Source: Burkholderia humptydooensis (lineage in GTDB: Bacteria > Pseudomonadota > Gammaproteobacteria > Burkholderiales > Burkholderiaceae). From it: a stretch of 64,000 nt of DNA. The stretch is taken from NCBI RefSeq assembly GCF_001513745.1, contig NZ_CP013382.1, forward strand, positions 310,001 through 374,000, written 5' to 3'. The notes beneath the pieces were generated by a model. It was not told the DNA's origin, searched no databases, and worked only from the letters and a program-made list of their open reading frames with translations. Both the position numbers and the translations under genes were made by a program. Shown here in pieces: positions 7,767 to 15,815 of this stretch (its first letter is position 1; every line of letters starts with the position of its first letter).

Positions 7767-9242
7767 ATGAGCACAACGGACGCGCGCCCGGCCCGCTACC
7801 TGATCGACAGCGACTATCAACGCTTCGTCCCGGTTCATGCCGTTTGGGAAATCACGCTCGCCTGCGATCTCAAGTGCCTACATTGCGGTTCGCGGGCGGG
7901 GCGCCGGCGGACCAACGAGCTGAGCACGGCCGAATGCCTCGAAGTGATCGAGGCGCTCGCGCGGCTCGGCACGCGCGAAGTCTCGCTGATCGGCGGCGAG
8001 GCGTATCTGCGCAAGGACTGGACGCAACTGATCCGCGCGATCCGCTCGCACGGCATGTATTGCGCGATCCAGACGGGCGGCCGCAATCTGACGCCGAAGC
8101 GCCTGGCGGAAGCGGTCGACGCGGGCCTGAACGGCGTCGGCGTGTCGCTCGACGGGCTCGCGCCGCTGCACGACAAGGTGCGCAACGTGCCGGGCGCGTT
8201 CGAGCGCGCGCTCGACACGCTGCGCCGCGCGCGCGACGCGGGCCTCGCGGTGAGCGTCAACACGCAGATCGGCGCGCAGACGATGGCGGACCTGCCCGCG
8301 CTGATGGACACGATCATCGAACTCGGCGCGACGCACTGGCAAATCCAGTTGACGGTCGCGATGGGCAACGCGGTCGACAACGACGAGGTGCTGCTGCAGC
8401 CGTACCGGCTGGCCGAGCTGATGCCGCTCCTCGCGAAGCTGTATACGGACGGCGTGAGCCGCGGGCTGCTGATGACGGTCGGCAACAACATCGGCTATTA
8501 CGGGCCGTACGAGCACCTCTGGCGCGGCTTCGGCGACGAGCGCGTGCACTGGACCGGCTGCGCGGCCGGCCAGACCGTGATCGCGCTCGAAGCGGACGGC
8601 ACGGTGAAGGGCTGCCCGTCGCTCGCGACGGTCGGCTTCTCCGGCGGCAACGTGCGCGACATGTCGCTCGAGGACATCTGGCGCACGAGCGAGGGCATCC
8701 ATTTCGGCCGGCTGCGCTCGGTCGACGATCTGTGGGGCTTCTGCCGCACCTGCTACTACGCGGACGTGTGCCGCGGCGGCTGCACGTGGACCTCGCATTC
8801 GCTGCTCGGCAAGCCGGGCAACAATCCGTACTGCCACTATCGCGTGCTCGAGCTGCAGAAGCAGGGGCTGCGCGAGCGGATCGAGAAGGTGCAGGACGCG
8901 GGCCCGGCGTCGTTCGCGGTAGGCCGCTTCGATCTCGTGACCGAGCGCATCGCCGATGGCGAGCCGGTGTCGAGCATCGTCCGCTCGGGGCAGGTGATCG
9001 AGCTCGCCTGGAAGAACAAGGGCAAGCGCTCGCCGGACGTCGGGCGCGTGCCGTCGAGAATGAAGCTGTGCCGCAACTGCGACGGCTACGTGCATGCGAG
9101 CGAGCATACCTGTCCGCATTGCGGCAGCGACATCGACGCGGCGGCGCGCGCCCACGAGCAGGACACGCGGCGCCGGCACGCGCTGATGAACGACCTGGAG
9201 CGTCTGCTCGGCCTGTCGGCGTCGACGTTCGACGGCGCGTGA
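7767..9242 (+). CDS. Radical SAM/SPASM maturase with C-terminal zinc ribbon
   Basis: A 491-residue radical SAM enzyme. The cluster motif CDLKCLHC is at about residues 31-38, followed by the GGEAYLR strand. A SPASM domain for auxiliary Fe-S clusters follows at about residues 265-360 (GCAAG, GCPSLATVG, CRTCYYADVCRGGC, NPYCHY). A C-terminal extension carries a zinc ribbon, CRNCDGY followed by CPHCGSD. SPASM enzymes usually modify ribosomally made peptides or proteins. Here the three preceding genes share a small GDL domain and are the obvious candidates. ACAAGGAGACATCGAC precedes the ATG. I believe databases name related proteins as GDL-motif-peptide-associated maturases, but that is from memory. 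The reaction is unknown. Confidence 0.9.
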   Translation: MSTTDARPARYLIDSDYQRFVPVHAVWEITLACDLKCLHCGSRAGRRRTNELSTAECLEVIEALARLGTREVSLIGGEAYLRKDWTQLIRAIRSHGMYCAIQTGGRNLTPKRLAEAVDAGLNGVGVSLDGLAPLHDKVRNVPGAFERALDTLRRARDAGLAVSVNTQIGAQTMADLPALMDTIIELGATHWQIQLTVAMGNAVDNDEVLLQPYRLAELMPLLAKLYTDGVSRGLLMTVGNNIGYYGPYEHLWRGFGDERVHWTGCAAGQTVIALEADGTVKGCPSLATVGFSGGNVRDMSLEDIWRTSEGIHFGRLRSVDDLWGFCRTCYYADVCRGGCTWTSHSLLGKPGNNPYCHYRVLELQKQGLRERIEKVQDAGPASFAVGRFDLVTERIADGEPVSSIVRSGQVIELAWKNKGKRSPDVGRVPSRMKLCRNCDGYVHASEHTCPHCGSDIDAAARAHEQDTRRRHALMNDLERLLGLSASTFDGA

Positions 9243-9247
9243 CGCTC

Positions 9248-9279
9248 GCGAGGCCGGACGCGCTCGCGCCCGGCCTCGC
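9248..9279 (+). terminator. Terminator-like hairpin after the radical SAM gene
   Basis: Arms GCGAGGCCGG (9248-9257) and CCGGCCTCGC (9270-9279) form a perfect 10-bp stem with a 12-base loop. A short CGTTT follows. It starts six bases after the stop codon and marks the likely end of the DUF1843/radical SAM transcript, setting the chemoreceptor apart from it. Confidence 0.6.
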
Positions 9280-9399
9280 CGTTTCGGCGGACGCCGGGCG
9301 ACCAGAGAGCCCCCGCGCCGCGTAGGTGATCGCTCAAGTCCGCCGCCGAAATGCCGCTAACGCCAAGGCAGCATCTTTTCTTGGCTCTAACGGAATTTC

Positions 9400-11013
9400 A
9401 TGTTCAGCAAAATCAAGCTCGCATCCGGCCTGCTCGGCGTGCTCGTCGTCTTCTGCCTGTTTCTGATCGCGGTCGAGGGGCTCGGCTTCTGGTCGCTGTC
9501 CGCGTCGCGCAGCAATGTCGACGATCTATCCAACGTCGCGATCAAGCAGGTCGACGCGACGACCGTCGCGACCCAGCACATGCTCGACGCTCGCACCAAC
9601 CTGTCGCGCGCCAGCACGCGGATGGTGAAGGGCGATCCGATGCCCACCGAGACGCTCCAGCACGTGCGCGACCAGCTCGCGCTCGCCGATCGCGCGTTCG
9701 CCGCCTTCACGGCCGCGCCGACGATCAGCGCCGAGAACACCGAGCGCGCGGCGGCGCTCACCGAGCGCTACCGCAAGTACCACGCGGCGCTCGTCGATCT
9801 CGCGCAGTTCCTCGAATCCAACAACATGCAGGCGTTTCTCGATCAGCCGACGCAGCAGATCCAGGACGCGTATCTCGGCGAGTTGCGCACGTTCTCCGAA
9901 TTCAGCGGCCGCACGAGCGAGCACGCGCTCGGCATGATCGACACCGGGATGCGCTGGTTCGAGACGGTCGGCGCGGTGCTGCTCGCGCTGATGTTCGCAT
10001 GCATCGCGGGGATCTACGCCGTCGCGCGGCGCGCGGTGGTCGCGCCGCTCGCGCAGACGGGCGTGCATTTCGAGCAGATCGCGCAAGGCCGCCTCGACGG
10101 GAGGGTGGCGCCGCACGGCATCCACGAAATCGAGCGGCTGCTGCGCGGGCTCGCCGAGATGCAGGCGAGCGTCGCGGGCACCGTGCGCGTCGTGCGCAAC
10201 GCGTCGAACGCGATCCACCTCGGCGCGGCCGAGATCGCGAGCGGCAACGCGGACCTGTCCGCGCGCACGTCGAGCCAGGCCGCGTCGCTCGAGCAAACGG
10301 CGGCGAGCATGGAGGAGCTGACCGCCACCGTGCGGCAGAACAGCGACAGTGCGCGCGCGGCGAGCGCGCTCGCCGACGACGCGCTGCGAACGACGAAGAA
10401 CGGCGGCGCGATCGTCGACGACGTGATCGACAAGATGCACGGCATCGCGCGCAGCTCGGGCCGGATCGCGGAGATCATCGCGGTGATCGACGGGATCGCA
10501 TTCCAGACCAACATCCTCGCGCTGAACGCGGCCGTCGAGGCGGCGCGCGCGGGCGAGGAGGGGCGCGGCTTCGCGGTGGTCGCGGGCGAGGTGCGCGCGC
10601 TCGCGCAGCGCAGCGCGCAGTCGGCCAAGGAGATCAAGCTGCTGATCGAGGAATCGGTCACGCAGATCGACGGCGGCTCCGAACTCGTCGAGCGCGCGGG
10701 CGAGGCGATGCGCTCGGTGTCCGCGTCGATCGAGCGGGTCGCGCAGACGATGGCCGAGATCACGGCCGCATCGATCGAGCAGAGCGCGGGGATCGAGCAG
10801 GTCAACCAGGCGGTCACGCAGATGGAGCAACTGACGCAGCAGAACGCGGCGCTCGTCGAGGAAGTCGCGGCGGCGGCCGGCTCGCTCAACGAGCAAACCG
10901 AGCAGTTGCAGCAGTCGGTCTCGGTGTTCGAGCTCGGCGACGCGCGCGAGCGCCGGCCCGCCGGCGGCGCGGCGCTCGCCGGCGCGGGCGCGCCGCAGCT
11001 CGCGGGCGCATAG
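9400..11013 (+). CDS. Methyl-accepting chemotaxis protein
   Basis: An inner-membrane chemoreceptor of 537 residues. The first membrane helix is at about residues 8-30 ([20 protein letters not shown]). A roughly 150-residue periplasmic four-helix sensor follows, then a second membrane helix near 187-210 ([20 protein letters not shown]), a HAMP domain and the cytoplasmic signalling rod. The hairpin tip reads [20 protein letters not shown] at about residues 365-385, the family hallmark that contacts CheA and CheW. It lacks the NWETF-type C-terminal tail, so it depends on other receptors for methylation enzymes. The ligand cannot be told. A hairpin upstream separates it from the radical SAM cluster. 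Confidence 0.93.
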   Translation: MFSKIKLASGLLGVLVVFCLFLIAVEGLGFWSLSASRSNVDDLSNVAIKQVDATTVATQHMLDARTNLSRASTRMVKGDPMPTETLQHVRDQLALADRAFAAFTAAPTISAENTERAAALTERYRKYHAALVDLAQFLESNNMQAFLDQPTQQIQDAYLGELRTFSEFSGRTSEHALGMIDTGMRWFETVGAVLLALMFACIAGIYAVARRAVVAPLAQTGVHFEQIAQGRLDGRVAPHGIHEIERLLRGLAEMQASVAGTVRVVRNASNAIHLGAAEIASGNADLSARTSSQAASLEQTAASMEELTATVRQNSDSARAASALADDALRTTKNGGAIVDDVIDKMHGIARSSGRIAEIIAVIDGIAFQTNILALNAAVEAARAGEEGRGFAVVAGEVRALAQRSAQSAKEIKLLIEESVTQIDGGSELVERAGEAMRSVSASIERVAQTMAEITAASIEQSAGIEQVNQAVTQMEQLTQQNAALVEEVAAAAGSLNEQTEQLQQSVSVFELGDARERRPAGGAALAGAGAPQLAGA

Positions 11014-11096
11014 TCGCGCATGCATCGGGGGCGCGGGGCGGGCGGGACGGATCGCGCATCATCGTTCGCGCCGCCCGTCTCGCATCGGGGGCGCGC

Positions 11097-12749
11097 TCAT
11101 GCGGCCCGCCCCGGCTTCGCGCCGACGAGCAGCCGCACCACGACGGCCGCCGCGAGCGCGAACGCGCCGCTCACGCCCAGCGCGACCGCGAAGCCGCTCG
11201 CGAAGCCCGCGGGCGCGATTCGCGCGAGCGCCGCGCCCGTGCGCGGCGGCAGGCCGCGTACCGCCTGCGCGAGATCGCCCGCGAGCAGGCTCGACATGAA
11301 GTGCGCGTCGAGCGCGCCGAGCAGCTCCGGCGCGTGCGCGACGCGCGCGGCGAGCGCCGCGTGGGTCCGCGCGGCGAGCACCGCGCCGAGCACGCCGACC
11401 GACATCACGATTGCGGAAAAACGCGTCGTCGTGCTGATCCCGGACGCCATCCCGGTCCGCTCCGGCGGCACGCACGCCATGATCGCCTTTTGCGTGTCGC
11501 CGTTGAGGATGCCCGCGCCGCAGCCGGTGATCAGCATGCCGAGCGCGACGGGCCCGTAATGCGACGCGCCCGCGAGCGCGGCGGTCGCGACATTGCCGAT
11601 GCCGATCAGCGCGAGCCCGCCGCCGAGCACGGTCGCGGCCGGCGCGCGCGCCGACAGCGCCGCGCCGAGCGACGGCCCGACGATCATCGCGAGCGCGAAC
11701 GGCAGCATGCCGAGCCCCGCGCCGATTGCCGACATCCCGAAGCCGATCTGCAGATAGAGCGGCAGGAACGTCATCATCACCTGCGCGCACGCCGCGTAGC
11801 CGAACATCGCAAGCAGCGCGCCGACGAAGCGCGGCTCGCGAAACAGCGTGAGATCGATCACCGGACGTCGCTGCCAGCGCTCGGCGGCGACGAACGCCGC
11901 GACGAGCGCCGCGCTCGCCGCGAAGCGCGCGAGCGTGCCGGGCGCGGTCCAGCCGCGCGACGGCGCGTCGATCAGCGCCCAGATGCCGAGCGCGAGCGCC
12001 GAGCCGAACAGCACGCTGCCCGGCGCGTCGATGCGCTTCGCGTGCGGATCGCGCGATTCGTCGATCGTCGCGCAAACGGCCGCGGCGAGCGCGACACACA
12101 CCGGCAGGTTCAGCAGGAAGATCCAGCGCCATCCGATCCATTGCGCGATCGCGCCGCCGACGAGCGGCGCGACCGTCGTCGCGATGCCCATGCACATGCC
12201 CCAGATCGCCCACGCGCGCGCGCGGTCGCGGCCGTCGGGGAAGCGGTTCGCGATCACGGCGAGCGCCGACGTCAGCAGCATCGCGGCGCCGACGCCCTTG
12301 ACCGCGCGCGCGACGTTGAGCAACGCGGCCGACGGCGCGAGCCCGCAGCCGAGCGACGCGACGAAGAACACCGCGAGCCCGGCGAGCAGCACGCGCCTGC
12401 GGCCCGCGCGGTCGGCGAGGCCGCCCGCCGGCAGCAGACAGGCGGCGAACGCGGTCATGTACGCGCTCACGACCCATTCGATGTCCGCGAAGCTCGCGTG
12501 GAACGTGCGGGCGATCGACGGCAGCGACACCGCGACGACGTTCGTGTCGAGCACGATCAGCGAGCAGGCCGCGGACGCGGTGGCGAGCGCGCGCCACGCG
12601 GTGCTGCGGCGGGCGTGCGCGAGCGCCGCGGAGCCGGGCGCGGATGCGGGGGCGGGGGCAGACGCGGAGGCGGCGGGCGAGCCGCAAGCGTGACGGAGGG
12701 GCTCGATCGGAGCGGGGCGGGAAGGCGCGTCGTGCATGCCGGACACCAT
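11097..12749 (-). CDS. MFS drug transporter, EmrB/QacA (DHA2) type
   Basis: An inner-membrane proton-driven exporter of about 550 residues with 14 predicted membrane spans. The first span has the DHA2 signature LDTNVVAVSLPSIARTF, followed by motif A-like GGLADRAGRRRVLLAG and a motif C region in GMCMGIATTVAPLVGG. The N-terminal 45 residues are Ala/Pro-rich and cytoplasmic. The start is uncertain: ATG at 12749 and 12737 are both possible, and neither has a clear ribosome binding site. It is divergent from a LysR gene, with a perfect palindrome between them, so that regulator very probably controls it. The substrate is unknown. Confidence 0.9.
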   Translation of the reverse strand: MVSGMHDAPSRPAPIEPLRHACGSPAASASAPAPASAPGSAALAHARRSTAWRALATASAACSLIVLDTNVVAVSLPSIARTFHASFADIEWVVSAYMTAFAACLLPAGGLADRAGRRRVLLAGLAVFFVASLGCGLAPSAALLNVARAVKGVGAAMLLTSALAVIANRFPDGRDRARAWAIWGMCMGIATTVAPLVGGAIAQWIGWRWIFLLNLPVCVALAAAVCATIDESRDPHAKRIDAPGSVLFGSALALGIWALIDAPSRGWTAPGTLARFAASAALVAAFVAAERWQRRPVIDLTLFREPRFVGALLAMFGYAACAQVMMTFLPLYLQIGFGMSAIGAGLGMLPFALAMIVGPSLGAALSARAPAATVLGGGLALIGIGNVATAALAGASHYGPVALGMLITGCGAGILNGDTQKAIMACVPPERTGMASGISTTTRFSAIVMSVGVLGAVLAARTHAALAARVAHAPELLGALDAHFMSSLLAGDLAQAVRGLPPRTGAALARIAPAGFASGFAVALGVSGAFALAAAVVVRLLVGAKPGRAA

Positions 12750-12817
12750 GATGCGAAGGGGAGAGCGGCATGTTAGGCTCAGCGGTTGTTGCGTGTCATT
12801 GCTACAGAAATCCATCT

Positions 12818-12839
12818 TTATTGCTTGATGAAGCAATAA
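12818..12839. promoter_or_regulatory. Palindromic LysR operator between MFS and LysR genes
   Basis: TTATTGCTT and AAGCAATAA form a perfect 9-bp inverted repeat with a 4-base spacer (GATG), in an AT-rich island of otherwise GC-rich DNA. A further half-site, AGCAATAA, lies at 12845-12852, just before the LysR start. This is the expected layout for an autoregulating LysR protein that also controls its divergent target. Confidence 0.7.
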
Positions 12840-12852
12840 GCGGGAGCAATAA

Positions 12853-13734
12853 ATGGATCGCCTCGAACTGCGCCACGTCCGGGCGTTTCTCTGCGTCGCG
12901 CGGCATCTGCACTTCGCGCGCGCGGCGGACGAGCTCGACGTCGCGCCGCCCGCGCTGACGCGGCTCATCCAGGATGCGGAGCGGCTTCTCGGCGTGCGGC
13001 TCTTTCATCGCACGCGGCGCTCGGTCGCGCTGAGCGCGGCGGGTGCGGTCTACCTCGGCGAAGCGCAGGCGGCGCTCGCGCATCTCGCGCGCGGCCGCGA
13101 GCTGGCGGCGCTTGCCGAGCGCGGCGAAATCGGGCGGATCGAGGTTGGGTACGTGTCGTCGGCCGCGTATGCGGGCGTGCTGCAACGCACGGTCGGCGCG
13201 TTTCGCGACGCGCATCCGCGCATCGGCGTCGACGTGCGCGAAGTGCCGATGGGCGATGTCGCCGCGCAGCTCGACGCTGGCACGCTCGACGTCGCATACG
13301 TGCGCCCGCCGCTGCCGCTGCCGGACGGCGTGTCGACGCACACAGTGCACCGCGACGTGTTCGTCGTCGCGGTGCACGAGCATTCGCCGCTCGCGGCGCG
13401 CGCGTCGATCCGGCCGGCCGCGCTCGCGGGCGAGCGCTTCGTCGTGCCCGAGCAGGCGCTCGGCACGCTGGAGGTGGCGCGCCGCGGGCGTTTCGAGCCG
13501 GTCGTCGACGCGCGGCCGGGCGCGCTCGTCGCGGTGCTCGCGCACGTGTCGGTCAGCGGAGCCGCCGCGATCGTGCCGCAGTCGCTCGTCGGCTGCGTGT
13601 CGCTGCCGGGCGTCGCGTACCGGCCGATCGAAGGCAAGCCGATTCCGTCGGAAGTGGCGATTGCGTATCGCAAGCACGAGAAGGCGCCCGCGGTGCGCGC
13701 GTTCGTGCGGTACGTGCGGCAGGCGGCGCTTTAG
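12853..13734 (+). CDS. LysR-family regulator of the adjacent MFS exporter
   Basis: A 293-residue transcription regulator. The N-terminal winged helix-turn-helix (LRHVRAFLCVARHLHFARAA, then APPALTRLIQDAERLLGVRL) is followed by a two-lobed effector domain beginning about residue 90 (IEVGYVSSAAYAGVL). The C-terminal lobe is ordinary (RPIEGKPIPSEVAIAYRKHE). It is divergent from the MFS exporter, and its own start follows the palindrome at 12818-12839 by 13 bases. It probably represses itself and activates or represses the exporter when a ligand binds. The ligand is unknown. Confidence 0.92.
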   Translation: MDRLELRHVRAFLCVARHLHFARAADELDVAPPALTRLIQDAERLLGVRLFHRTRRSVALSAAGAVYLGEAQAALAHLARGRELAALAERGEIGRIEVGYVSSAAYAGVLQRTVGAFRDAHPRIGVDVREVPMGDVAAQLDAGTLDVAYVRPPLPLPDGVSTHTVHRDVFVVAVHEHSPLAARASIRPAALAGERFVVPEQALGTLEVARRGRFEPVVDARPGALVAVLAHVSVSGAAAIVPQSLVGCVSLPGVAYRPIEGKPIPSEVAIAYRKHEKAPAVRAFVRYVRQAAL

Positions 13735-13811
13735 CGCAGGGGCGCGCGCGGTTGCATGTGCTCCGGCGGCGATGTCAGTCGACGCACGTCACGCGCCTCG
13801 CGCGCGGCGCG

Positions 13812-14915
13812 TCACGCTCCCGCAGGCAACGACGCGTATGCGGTCGCGAGGTGATACGGCGTCGTCGACGGCATGTCCGCGCGCGACACGCCGCCCTGCG
13901 CGGTCCTGCATTCGTACCAGCCGCGCGGATGCAGGAACCGCTCGGCAAAGCGCGCGATCTGACGGGCGAGCGCGTCCGGCTCGCCGCCGTGCGTCGCGAG
14001 CGCGCGCAGATATTCGGTCTGCGCCCAGATCCGCTGCGTGCCGTCCAGGCATGCGCCGCGCGCGTCGGTCGCCGCGCAGACGCCGCCCGTGTCCGGATCG
14101 ACGCCGTGCCGTTGCGCGAACGCGTATGCACGCGCGAGCGCGTCGGGCAGGCCGGTCGACGCGAGCCGCGCGCCCGCCGCGCTGACGAGATAGAACCACT
14201 CGAACTGATGGCCGGGCTCGAAGCGATTGTCGGCGCAGCCGAGCGGCAGCTCCGCGACGCAGCCGGTATGCGGATCGACGAACGTGCGCTCGACCGCCTG
14301 CGCGGTGCGCAGCAGCGCGTCGTCGAACGCGGTCTCGCCGAACGCGCGGCTCGCGGCGAGCCAGCCTTCGGTCAGGTGCATCAACGGATTCTGCAGCGGG
14401 CCGCCCGCCGTCGCGGCGAAGTCGTCGCTGCGCGCGGAGTCGAGGAGCGCGCTGCCCGGTTGCGGCGCGAAGCGCTCGACGATCAGCGCCGCCGCGCGTT
14501 GCGCGACGTCGCGCGCGTCGCGATTGCCGGACGCCGCGAAATATTCGGCGCACGCGAACACGACGAACGCGTGCGTATACAGATCCTTCGTGCGGTCGAG
14601 CGGCGCGCCCTGCGCATCGACGCTGTAGAACCAGCCGTCGTGGCGAGGATCGCGAAAGTGGCGGCACAATGCGGCAAAGAGCGTGTGCGCGTGCTGGGCG
14701 TCGCCCGCCTGCGAGAACACGAACAACTGGCGCGCGCACGCCATCGCGCGATAGCGGGTGACGGGCAGCGGCGCGTGCGTGTCCGGCGCGACGGCCTCGA
14801 ACGGCAGTTGCAGCGCCGGGTTGAAGCCGGGTCCGCGCCAGAGCGGCAAGACGATTTGCGCGAAGTGGCGGCGCAATCGGGCGGCCTGGTCGGAAACGGA
14901 GACGAGTGCGGACAT
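13812..14915 (-). CDS. AGE-family sugar 2-epimerase/isomerase
   Basis: A 367-residue (alpha/alpha)6-barrel protein of the N-acylglucosamine 2-epimerase family, which includes mannose isomerase and cellobiose epimerase. Family signatures are WFYSVDAQGAPLDRTKDLYTHAF, MHLTEGWLA, GHQFEWFYL and RIWAQTEYLRA, the last two carrying the histidine and acid residues of the active site. Arrangement and length fit the AGE/YihS group better than cellobiose epimerases. Start MSALVS at 14915 was chosen over an upstream in-frame ATG because the family begins near there. It is divergent from the MgtC-like gene. The substrate sugar cannot be assigned. Confidence 0.88.
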   Translation of the reverse strand: MSALVSVSDQAARLRRHFAQIVLPLWRGPGFNPALQLPFEAVAPDTHAPLPVTRYRAMACARQLFVFSQAGDAQHAHTLFAALCRHFRDPRHDGWFYSVDAQGAPLDRTKDLYTHAFVVFACAEYFAASGNRDARDVAQRAAALIVERFAPQPGSALLDSARSDDFAATAGGPLQNPLMHLTEGWLAASRAFGETAFDDALLRTAQAVERTFVDPHTGCVAELPLGCADNRFEPGHQFEWFYLVSAAGARLASTGLPDALARAYAFAQRHGVDPDTGGVCAATDARGACLDGTQRIWAQTEYLRALATHGGEPDALARQIARFAERFLHPRGWYECRTAQGGVSRADMPSTTPYHLATAYASLPAGA

Positions 14916-15023
14916 GACGGATGACGACGCGGTTGACAGTGGAAGAACGCGGCACCGCGCGCGCGGGCCGAGCGGCAAGGATAAAGCATGCGGCCCGCCG
15001 CCGTCGAACCTGGGAGAGCATGG

Positions 15024-15719
15024 ATGCTGAACAACGTCGAACTCATCATGCGGCTGATTCTCGCGGCGGCGCTCGGCAGCGTGATCGGCATCGAGCGCGA
15101 GCGCCTGTCATGGGCGGCCGGGCTGCGCACGCACATGCTCGTGTGCGTCGGCTCGGCGCTCATCATGATCGTGTCGGCGTTCGGCTTCGCCGACGTGCTC
15201 GGCCAGGCGCACATCGACCTCGATCCGTCGCGGATGGCGGCGCAGGTGGTGTCGGGGATCGGCTTTCTCGGCGCGGGATCGATCCTGCTGCGCGGCGAGA
15301 TCGTCCGCGGGCTGACGACGGCCGCGAGCCTCTGGTCGGTCGCGGCAGTCGGGCTCGCGGTGGGCGGCGGGCTGTACGCGGCGGCGATCGCGGCGACGGT
15401 CATCATTCTCTTGATCCTCGCCGGCATCAAGCCGCTCGAGCGGCGCTACCTGACCGTGCGCCAGCGCCGCCATCTCGTGCTGCTGGTCGAGCGCGGCACG
15501 CTGACGTTCGATTCGCTGCACGCGGCGCTCGGCGTCGACAGCGCGCGCGTCAAGCGCTTCATCGTCCAGCAGAGCGAGGATGCGGCGGACAGCGACGAAG
15601 TGACGATCGCGCTTGGCCGCGTGTCGGACGTCGAATACGAGAGCATTTGCGCGCGCTTGCGGCAGTTGCCGGGCGTGAAGGGCTTCACCGAGCAGACGAG
15701 CGGCTTGCCGGACGATTGA
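15024..15719 (+). CDS. MgtC/SapB-family membrane protein
   Basis: A 231-residue inner-membrane protein. About five membrane spans fill the first 150 residues, with family signatures GSVIGIERERLSWAAGLRTH and VVSGIGFLGAGSILLRGE. A soluble C-terminal domain of about 75 residues follows (QRRHLVLLVERGTLTFDSLH). In other bacteria such proteins help growth in low magnesium and inside macrophages, partly through effects on ATP synthase. Whether this one does so cannot be told. The ATG at 15024 is preceded by GGGAGAGC; an in-frame ATG 36 bases upstream lacks such a site. Confidence 0.9.
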   Translation: MLNNVELIMRLILAAALGSVIGIERERLSWAAGLRTHMLVCVGSALIMIVSAFGFADVLGQAHIDLDPSRMAAQVVSGIGFLGAGSILLRGEIVRGLTTAASLWSVAAVGLAVGGGLYAAAIAATVIILLILAGIKPLERRYLTVRQRRHLVLLVERGTLTFDSLHAALGVDSARVKRFIVQQSEDAADSDEVTIALGRVSDVEYESICARLRQLPGVKGFTEQTSGLPDD

Positions 15720-15815
15720 CGCGCGGGCTCGCGCGGCGGGCATGAGACAATGCCGCCTTCCTGAAATTGTTCGAAGCCGAGTCCGGCGCGCGTGCGGCGC
15801 GCCGCTGAACGATCC

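Noticed and set aside
9400..11013. Chemoreceptor as part of the radical SAM system
   Set aside because: A terminator-like hairpin and 157 bases separate it, and chemoreceptors of this kind occur singly throughout such genomes.
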